This document shows, in pieces, positions 1 to 4,942 of a stretch of DNA of 5,974 bases. The DNA is from Hyphomicrobiales bacterium (lineage in GTDB: Bacteria > Pseudomonadota > Alphaproteobacteria > Rhizobiales > Beijerinckiaceae): contig JAQGKM010000375.1 of the NCBI GenBank assembly GCA_028290125.1, positions 1 to 5,974 of the forward strand, written 5' to 3'. The first letter of the stretch is position 1. Each line of letters begins with the position of its first letter. The notes under the pieces were generated by a model. The model saw only the letters and a program-made list of their open reading frames with translations. It was not told where the DNA came from and ran no database searches. Both the position numbers and the translations under genes were made by a program.

Positions 1-352
1 ATTATGGCGAGCGGCTCGCCATTCTCGGTTGAGAAAAGCAGGACGAGCCCAACATAACGATGACCAGGAGCGGCGGGATTTTCTTGCGGACAACCTCGGT
101 CCCGGTCTTCTGCATCGATATGATGTCAGAATTAATCCGGACGGCACTGATGCCAAGTTTCGGAATAACACCATCCATGGACTTGAGGCTGTAATGCGCA
201 TGTTCTCGCGCTGCGGGTACAAGGCAGTCCGAACGTGTTCGCGACAGTCCGCGCCCCTGCGCGAGTTCAAAGTAGGAATCCTCCAGGGCGGCCATGCAGT
301 CCGGCATCGTGAGCAAGCGTTCGACGTCGTTGTTTGAAAGAATCAAAGTCAT
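1..352 (-). pseudogene. ornithine cyclodeaminase family gene, second copy, frameshifted and cut by the window edge
   Basis: This is the N-terminal part of a second ornithine cyclodeaminase/mu-crystallin family gene. It starts at ATG 352 behind AAGGA (8 nt upstream), 40 nt after the decarboxylase-like gene. Residues 1-93 (MTLILSNNDVERL through RKKIP) align without gaps to the intact copy at 3764-2691. After RKKIPP the frame changes. The unshifted frame gives unrelated residues and a TAA at 2-4, while another frame encodes RYVGLVLLFSTENGEPLAI up to the window edge, matching residues 99-117 of the intact copy. One missing base around 71-73 explains this: restoring it gives P-P-A-P-G-H-R-Y. Over about 117 residues the two copies are roughly 70 percent identical by eye. 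As written, the product would lose the Rossmann domain and be non-functional. A sequencing or assembly error is a real alternative, because homology on both sides of the break is undamaged. Confidence 0.8.
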
Positions 353-392
353 GGGGACATCCTTTGCATCGGTTCTGGATCGTGCGGCCGGA

Positions 393-1355
393 CTAGCTAG
401 TACCCACGAACTGCGGGAACAGGTCGTCAAAGGTGAACCGTTGCCGGGTTAGGCCCTGCTCGTGCGCGAAGCCCGTGATCATGTCTATGTTCTTCCGGTT
501 GCTCGCAGTCGCGCCGTGCTGCCAAGGATCGGCGCCGACGATGTCCTCCTGCTCCTGCCAGGCGGAGCGATACCAGACGAGCGGCAAGAGCCGCGCATTC
601 TCCATCCGCTTCATGGCGATCTTCTTCGATGCGTCGAACGCTTCGAGCAGCGCCTCGCCCAACCATGGATGACAGTCGGCGACGTCCTGGCGAATAGCCA
701 GGAGATGCATGATCGGGAACAGGCCCGTCTTCCTGTAATAGGCGATCTCTTCCTGCTTGAAGTCAGGAAACAACTGCGCGACTCGCGGATCATTCTTCTT
801 GATCGGGTCGATGCGATCGGGATGCAGCACGGCGTCGAGCTCGCCTTCGGCCAGCATGGCCTCGACGCTCTGTCCCGGTCCGAGCCGGTGGATCGTGACG
901 CCCGGCGGAAGGTCGAACTCAACGATCTCGTCCAGCTCGCAATACCATTCGATGGACGTCTGCGGGACATTGTACTCATGTTCAAGGATGCCGCGGATCA
1001 GGACGATATTGGTGAACTGCAGCTGCTTGACGCCGATCTTCCGGCCGATCAGATCCGCCGGCACGCGAATGCCCTTGGTGGTGTTGATATAGATGAAGCC
1101 GTGACCGAAGCGCCGGCTCAGGAACACCGGCACGCCCGTCGAGGCGAACCCATGGTCGCGCGCGATGACATGCGACGACACCGACACCTCAGCCATGTCG
1201 AACGCGCCCTCGTTGAAAAAGCGCGTATGACGCGTGATCGAATCCATGTTCGTCACCATCGTGAGGTCAACGCCCTTTGGCGTAACGACGCCCTCGCGCA
1301 GCGCGCGAAGGATTTCCATGTCGTGGCACGCAATGGTCAGGGGAATATTCGCCAT
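393..1355 (-). CDS. 4,5-dihydroxyphthalate decarboxylase-like protein (NMT1/SsuA-like fold)
   Basis: This is a complete 320-residue protein of the family of 4,5-dihydroxyphthalate decarboxylases (Pht5-type), which resemble ABC-transporter solute receptors in fold. Pht5 removes CO2 from 4,5-dihydroxyphthalate to give protocatechuate. Family-like blocks are FDMAEVSVSSHVIARDHG (52-69), VFLSRRFGHGFIYIN (77-91), PADLIGRKIGVKQLQFTNIV (99-118), GELDAVLHPDRI (171-182), GLFPIMHLLAIR (211-222) and DPWQHGATASNRKNIDMI (276-293), with EQGL (299-302) and DDLFPQF (310-316) near the end. There is no signal peptide, so it is cytoplasmic and better read as an enzyme than a transporter receptor. The ATG at 1355 gives the expected N-terminus, though its ribosome site (GAAAGA region) is weak. 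No other phthalate genes are visible, so the substrate may be a different hydroxylated or carboxylated compound. It sits 40 nt before the broken ornithine cyclodeaminase-family gene. Confidence 0.85.
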   Translation of the reverse strand: MANIPLTIACHDMEILRALREGVVTPKGVDLTMVTNMDSITRHTRFFNEGAFDMAEVSVSSHVIARDHGFASTGVPVFLSRRFGHGFIYINTTKGIRVPADLIGRKIGVKQLQFTNIVLIRGILEHEYNVPQTSIEWYCELDEIVEFDLPPGVTIHRLGPGQSVEAMLAEGELDAVLHPDRIDPIKKNDPRVAQLFPDFKQEEIAYYRKTGLFPIMHLLAIRQDVADCHPWLGEALLEAFDASKKIAMKRMENARLLPLVWYRSAWQEQEDIVGADPWQHGATASNRKNIDMITGFAHEQGLTRQRFTFDDLFPQFVGTS

Positions 1356-1401
1356 GGCAGCAAGGTCTTTCAGATCGAGAAGCGAAAGGTCAGAGTGATG
1401 A

Positions 1402-1422
1402 CCGTAATCCGCAGGTTTACGG
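1402..1422. repeat. 6-bp inverted repeat in the gap before the decarboxylase-like gene
   Basis: CCGTAA (1402-1407) is mirrored by TTACGG (1417-1422) with a 9-nt loop. It occupies the 75-nt gap between DJ-1/PfpI copy B and the decarboxylase-like gene. No T-run follows on the minus strand, so it is a weak terminator candidate at best. It could be an mRNA hairpin or an operator half-site pair, or it may be chance. Confidence 0.35.
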
Positions 1423-1430
1423 CGAATGCT

Positions 1431-2030
1431 TCAAGCGACGTGAGCGCCGTGAAAACCGCGCTCACGCAAAAGCTTCACGAACGCGCGCATCCAGACGTCG
1501 TAATCGGGCCTTCGCCAAGCGGTCACAATGGCGCCGTCCGTCACCGCCGATCCCGGCTCATGCACCCAGATGCAATTGGCCGCGCGTACGTCGGCCTCGA
1601 GGACGACATTTGCGCTGATCCGTCTGCCGGTGATGCCTGCCTGATGCAGCGCTTCGAGGATGACGTTGGGTCCGTGGCAGATGCCGGTTACGGGTTTGTC
1701 GTTCTCGACGAAGTGCCGGACGATATCGATGCAGCGCCGATTGGACCGCAGATACTCGGGGCCAGGCCCGCCCGGTATCACGAGCGCATCGAAGGTCACG
1801 GGATCGACGTCGTCGAACGCGATGTCGACATTGATGATCCATCCCGGCCGCTGTTCAAATGTATCGACAGCGCCTGCCGCACCGCCGGCAAAGATCACTA
1901 CGGTCCGCGTCGGCTTCTTGACGGCGGCGGCAATGACGATGTCGTGCCCTTCTTCGAGCAGACGATAGTAGGCGTAGTCGTGGATGCCGCAACTGGTCGA
2001 TTCTGCCAGGAGGAAAAGAATGCGCGCCAT
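1431..2030 (-). CDS. DJ-1/PfpI family protein, copy B (PfpI triad kept)
   Basis: This is a 199-residue DJ-1/PfpI superfamily protein paralogous to the gene immediately upstream. Visible elements are RILFLLAE (3-10), YYRLLEEGHDIVIAAA (21-36, very like the PfpI helix and strand), DALVIPGGPGPEYLRSN (81-97), and the nucleophile elbow PVTGICHGPNVILEALHQAGI (113-133) with Cys118-His119. The terminal helix is VWMRAFVKLLRERG (179-192). Glu92 lies at the PfpI Glu74 position, so the Cys-His-Glu arrangement used by PfpI-type enzymes is present. The conserved N-terminal Glu (PfpI Glu15, DJ-1 Glu18), which tunes the cysteine, appears replaced by Ile16 next to His17-Asp18. It starts 2 nt after copy A, behind a perfect AGGAGG, and ends at a TGA 75 nt before the decarboxylase-like gene. 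Enzymatic role unknown: a hydrolase, amidase or lyase step on a pathway intermediate is possible. Confidence 0.92.
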   Translation of the reverse strand: MARILFLLAESTSCGIHDYAYYRLLEEGHDIVIAAAVKKPTRTVVIFAGGAAGAVDTFEQRPGWIINVDIAFDDVDPVTFDALVIPGGPGPEYLRSNRRCIDIVRHFVENDKPVTGICHGPNVILEALHQAGITGRRISANVVLEADVRAANCIWVHEPGSAVTDGAIVTAWRRPDYDVWMRAFVKLLRERGFHGAHVA

Positions 2031-2032
2031 GC

Positions 2033-2614
2033 TCAGGCCCTCCTGCGTTGTTCTGCCGTGCCCGGCTGTGACCTGAGCAGGTTGAGGAATTCGCGAACCC
2101 AGACGTGCTGGAAAGGCTGACCGCTGACGGTCACGAGTTGCCCGTGCCGAACGGCCTCGTCACGTGTTTCGACGAACTTGCAGCCTCCCATCTCGACGCG
2201 CGGACGAATAAGCGGATGCCCGGTCATCGGGACGTCCACAACGCCGGCGCTGACCAGCAGGATCGGCCCCCGGCAAATCGCCGCCACCGGTTTTCCGGCT
2301 TCCACGAAATGGCGCACCAAAGCCATGCAGCTCGGATTGTTCCGGAGATAGACCGGCGCCCTGCCCCCCGGCAGAAGCAACCCGTCATAATCGGATGCAT
2401 CAATTTCATCGAAAGCCGCATCGGCGCGCAGCGGATACCAGGGGCGTTCGATTCCCTGATCCCAGCCAGGTTCCTGCTGATGGAAAACCGTGAAAAGCGT
2501 CTTCTTCGTGGGTCCGACTACAGTGACGCCGATGTACTCTTCCCGCATGCGAAACAGCCCATATTCCGCTTCCGGCCCGGCGCCGTCGCCGGTGATGATC
2601 AATACTTTCGTCAT
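2033..2614 (-). CDS. DJ-1/PfpI family protein, copy A (catalytic His and interface Glu altered)
   Basis: This encodes 193 residues of the class I glutamine-amidotransferase-like DJ-1/PfpI superfamily, which includes proteases/amidases, glyoxalase III/deglycase-type proteins, isonitrile hydratases and chaperones. The fold markers are an N-terminal strand TKVLIITGDG (2-11), Glu15 at the DJ-1 Glu18 position, LLLPGGRAP (79-87), and the nucleophile elbow AAICRGPILLVSAGV (111-125) with Cys114. The C-terminal VWVREFLNLL (171-180) matches the PfpI terminal helix. The His that follows the nucleophile in PfpI (Cys100-His101) is Arg115 here, and the PfpI Glu74 position is Val88, so the PfpI-type triad is incomplete while Cys and Glu15 remain. 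The activity may therefore be non-proteolytic. The next gene starts 2 nt after its TGA, so the pair is almost certainly translated from one mRNA. The substrate is unknown. Confidence 0.9.
   Translation of the reverse strand: MTKVLIITGDGAGPEAEYGLFRMREEYIGVTVVGPTKKTLFTVFHQQEPGWDQGIERPWYPLRADAAFDEIDASDYDGLLLPGGRAPVYLRNNPSCMALVRHFVEAGKPVAAICRGPILLVSAGVVDVPMTGHPLIRPRVEMGGCKFVETRDEAVRHGQLVTVSGQPFQHVWVREFLNLLRSQPGTAEQRRRA
2039..2044 (-). promoter_or_regulatory. strong ribosome binding site for DJ-1/PfpI copy B
   Basis: A perfect AGGAGG (minus strand, 2044-2039) lies 8 nt upstream of the ATG at 2030, inside the last codons of the preceding DJ-1/PfpI gene. It fixes the start of copy B and indicates efficient translation from a shared transcript. 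Confidence 0.8.
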
Positions 2615-2619
2615 GCTCG

Positions 2620-2625
2620 CCCTCT
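2620..2625 (-). promoter_or_regulatory. ribosome binding site deciding the first DJ-1/PfpI start
   Basis: The minus strand reads AGAGGG at 2625-2620, 5 nt before the ATG at 2614. This supports starting at 2614 rather than at an upstream in-frame start at 2746, which would add 44 Arg/Ser-rich residues with no family resemblance and would overlap the preceding gene. Confidence 0.7.
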
Positions 2626-2666
2626 TTCGGCGTATTGCTTCGCTGGCTGTGTGGTGTCGGTGCAGG

Positions 2667-2690
2667 CAAGCGCGCCGGGCTGTCCGCTTG
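2667..2690. repeat. 6-bp inverted repeat just after a stop codon
   Basis: CAAGCG (2667-2672) is mirrored by CGCTTG (2685-2690) with a 12-nt GC-rich loop. On the transcribed strand it begins immediately after the TGA of the ornithine cyclodeaminase-family gene, within the 76-nt gap before the first DJ-1/PfpI gene. No T-run follows, so it does not look like an intrinsic terminator. It might be a 3'-end stabilising hairpin, or chance in GC-rich DNA. Confidence 0.3.
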
Positions 2691-3764
2691 TCATGGGCAG
2701 ATGTCCTCGGTGAACCAGTCGGTCGGCAGGTCGCGGCCGACGCCAAGCTCGCGCGCTTTGCGATAAACCAGCGCTCCGGTCGCGGCGAACTGGAAGCCTG
2801 TTCCGAGATTGTTCATGAAGCACGTGATTTCGGTTGCGCTCCTTCGGCCTTCCGCCGTCCCGGCGATGACGTCGGCCAGAACCGGAAACGTCCGGATATC
2901 GAGATCGGTCGACTGGATGACGCGGCGGTTGGCGACCAGCGGATCCCGCGCAAGATCAATGCTGAGCTCGGTGATCGGCTTGATGTCACGCGTGTGAATG
3001 ACGACGCGATCCGCCTGCCGGAGCGCGTCCATCTCGATCTCGGGCTTGCGGATGCTGCCGACATGCAATCCCGGCGAAAGCCATTCTTTCCGGAAAACGA
3101 CGCCTTCGCTGCTGGTGGCGCAAAGCGCAATATCAACGCCGCGCATGGCCAGCTCTGGTGACTCGACCGGCTGGACATCGATGCAGAGCGTGTCGCTCAT
3201 TTCGCGGCAGAAGGCCTCTCGTCGTTCGCGGTTCGGACTGAAACAGCGGATCGACGTGATGTCCCGCACGGCACAGGCAGCCACAAGCTGGGCCCTCGCC
3301 TGGCCACCCGAGCCGATGAGCCCGATGCTCCTCGCATCGGCACGCGCGAGATACTTGATCCCAAGGCCGCTCGTCGCGCCGACGCGCAATCGCTGCAGAA
3401 CGCCGTCTGGAAGGATCGCAAGCGGCTCGCCATTCTCTGTCGAAAACAGCAGCAGGAGTCCGACATAGCGCGCATCAGGCGCCGAAGGCACTTTCGTGCG
3501 GCGGACATGGTCGCCGACGGTCATCATCGAAACGATGTCGGAATTGATGCGAACAGCCGCGATGCCGAGGCTCGGAATGACTCCGTCCTGAGTCATGAGA
3601 CCATAGTGCAGATGATCGCCCGGCGCTGGCGACAGACAATCGGAGCGCGTCCGCGAGAGGGCGCGCCCGGCCGCGAGGTCGACGTAGGACCTTTCCAGCG
3701 TGGACATGCACTCCGGCATTGTCGCCAGCTGTTCGACGTCGGAATTGGACAAGAGCAGGGTCAT
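2691..3764 (-). CDS. ornithine cyclodeaminase/mu-crystallin family protein (intact copy)
   Basis: This is a complete 357-residue member of the ornithine cyclodeaminase/mu-crystallin family, cytoplasmic NAD(P)-dependent enzymes that act on amino acids, imines or keto acids. Length is typical of the family. Residues 1-120 form the substrate/dimerisation part (for example LSRTRSDCL at 36-44 and VRINSDIVSM at 71-80). The Rossmann dinucleotide motif is GSGGQAR at 151-157, preceded by RLRVGATSGLGIKYLAR (125-141). The C-terminal block is EITCFMNNLGTGFQFAATGA (312-331) and continues to the end. By my by-eye alignment the catalytic Asp of Pseudomonas ornithine cyclodeaminase (D228, in a GGDCPGKTEL context) falls on Ile238 in GSIRKPEIEM. 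True ornithine cyclodeaminase activity is therefore unlikely, and a reductase or dehydrogenase role is more plausible. The ATG at 3764 gives the conserved MTLLLSNSDVE start shared with the left-edge paralogue. A 93-nt gap separates it from the binding-protein gene upstream. Confidence 0.92.
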   Translation of the reverse strand: MTLLLSNSDVEQLATMPECMSTLERSYVDLAAGRALSRTRSDCLSPAPGDHLHYGLMTQDGVIPSLGIAAVRINSDIVSMMTVGDHVRRTKVPSAPDARYVGLLLLFSTENGEPLAILPDGVLQRLRVGATSGLGIKYLARADARSIGLIGSGGQARAQLVAACAVRDITSIRCFSPNRERREAFCREMSDTLCIDVQPVESPELAMRGVDIALCATSSEGVVFRKEWLSPGLHVGSIRKPEIEMDALRQADRVVIHTRDIKPITELSIDLARDPLVANRRVIQSTDLDIRTFPVLADVIAGTAEGRRSATEITCFMNNLGTGFQFAATGALVYRKARELGVGRDLPTDWFTEDICP

Positions 3765-3857
3765 TCGCCGGCCACTCCCGTCTGGAAATCGTTCACCACC
3801 ATCGCTGCACGACGCAAACTGCTTGCTCTTTTCACAAATGGACAGGACTGCCGCACG

Positions 3858-4904
3858 TTATGGCTCGCGGCTCAGCGCGAATGCCTTCTTCAGAAGCTCC
3901 GGCGGCGCCGCCTTGAAGGTCGCGATCACGGACTCGATTTCCTCAGCACCTTTGGCTTGCAACGAGATATTGATTTTCTCGGCGAAGGCGATCGCCCGAG
4001 GGTCGCGCGTGGTGTCAAGCAACGCCCGGCGCAAGACGGCGACCCGATCCACAGGTGTGCGTGGAGGAGCCACCAACGGCCGTGTCACCGTCACGGGCAG
4101 AAATACGAGTTGTGCCGCCTTGCGCAATTCGTCAGTATTCAGAGCGCTCAGGATCGACGACGCATCCGGGAACAGGGGCGAAGGTTCCTCCGACGCGCTC
4201 TGCATGAAAATCTGCAACTCGCCAGACTTGATGTCCTCCGCATAAGCGCTGCGCAGCAGGGATTCGAACAACCCGCACGCGCCGTCCACTTCGCCGCGAC
4301 GCATCGCCAGCACGACTTCCTTGGTCCCGGGGAAACCGTAAATGACCTTGATCGGCGCACCGAGTGCGTTTTTCAAGAACTGCGGATAGACAGATGGCAA
4401 GGCGCCTGGCGCGCTCGAACCGAACGACAGGGTCTTGGGCGACTTCACCACATCGTTAAGCGACTTGAGTCCGATGCCAGCGCCGTTCCAGACGCCGCAA
4501 TAGGGATTGTCGGTATCCATGCTGCCGATCCACGCGAAGGCCGCTGGATCGAACCGAGCTTGCGGATCGCCGTAATAGGGCTGCAACGCCACGTCGAACG
4601 CGAAGACGCCAAGCGTCAGTCCATCGTTTGGCGTATTGAGAGCGATGGCGTTCGCGACCTTAAGGCTTCCGGCGCCCGGGACATTCTGCACGACCACCTT
4701 CGGCTGTCCGGCAATGTGATCGCCGAAAAATTGGGCCACGACACGTGTCGTGACGTCATAGCCGCCGCCCGGTCCGTAACCGACCTGGATGGTGATCGTT
4801 TTTCCGCGGTAGAAATCCGGAGCCGTGTCAGCACGTGCCGGGCCGCCCGCAAGAGCCAGGCAAACGACGGCGGAGCAGTGTGTGGTGACGAGTTGGAATT
4901 TCAT
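3858..4904 (-). CDS. Bug/TctC-family tripartite tricarboxylate transporter substrate-binding protein
   Basis: This is a periplasmic solute receptor of 348 residues. The family binds carboxylates and related small molecules, usually for a TctAB membrane permease. An N-terminal signal peptide is visible: a hydrophobic stretch (AVVCLALAGG, residues 12-21) and an AxA-type cleavage site after ARA (about 23-25). Family hallmarks are FYRGKTITIQVGYGPGGGYD (31-50), VVVQNVPGAGSLKVAN (70-85), SFGSSAPGA (160-168) and VIYGFPGTKEVVLAMRRGEVDG (187-208). I chose the ATG at 4904 because GAGG sits 5 nt upstream (4910-4913) and the signal peptide then has normal length. A GTG at 4943 would add 13 residues and overlap the upstream stop by one base, but has less support. 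No TctA or TctB gene is in the window, so this is an orphan receptor here, as is common for the Bug family. The ligand cannot be read from sequence. A tri- or dicarboxylate is a reasonable guess from the adjacent TcuA-like enzyme. Confidence 0.93.
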   Translation of the reverse strand: MKFQLVTTHCSAVVCLALAGGPARADTAPDFYRGKTITIQVGYGPGGGYDVTTRVVAQFFGDHIAGQPKVVVQNVPGAGSLKVANAIALNTPNDGLTLGVFAFDVALQPYYGDPQARFDPAAFAWIGSMDTDNPYCGVWNGAGIGLKSLNDVVKSPKTLSFGSSAPGALPSVYPQFLKNALGAPIKVIYGFPGTKEVVLAMRRGEVDGACGLFESLLRSAYAEDIKSGELQIFMQSASEEPSPLFPDASSILSALNTDELRKAAQLVFLPVTVTRPLVAPPRTPVDRVAVLRRALLDTTRDPRAIAFAEKINISLQAKGAEEIESVIATFKAAPPELLKKAFALSREP

Positions 4905-4942
4905 GTTGTCCTCGAGTCGCCGTTTCTTCATGCCACGCGCCA

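Noticed and set aside
60..80. Programmed ribosomal frameshifting in the left-edge gene
   Set aside because: I see no slippery heptamer or stimulatory structure, and the family is not known to use recoding. A deletion or sequence error is simpler.
353..430. Extension of the left-edge ornithine cyclodeaminase-family gene to a start at 430
   Set aside because: The extra 26 residues overlap the decarboxylase-like gene and do not match the paralogue, whose conserved MTL start aligns with ATG 352.
462..2120. A 552-codon open frame on the plus strand opposite the decarboxylase-like and second DJ-1/PfpI genes
   Set aside because: It is Arg/Asp-rich with no recognisable domain, and it mirrors two well-supported minus-strand genes. 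Long antisense frames are common in GC-rich coding DNA.
2667..2690. Intrinsic terminator after the intact ornithine cyclodeaminase-family gene
   Set aside because: The stem is only 6 bp and no T-run follows on the transcribed strand.
2615..2746. N-terminal extension of the first DJ-1/PfpI gene to a start at 2746
   Set aside because: The added 44 residues are low-quality and Arg/Ser-rich, would overlap the preceding gene, and a good ribosome site lies just before the ATG at 2614.
3765..3857. Promoter in the 93-nt gap upstream of the intact ornithine cyclodeaminase-family gene
   Set aside because: No pair of -35 and -10 hexamers with normal spacing could be picked out convincingly, and no operator-like palindrome was seen.
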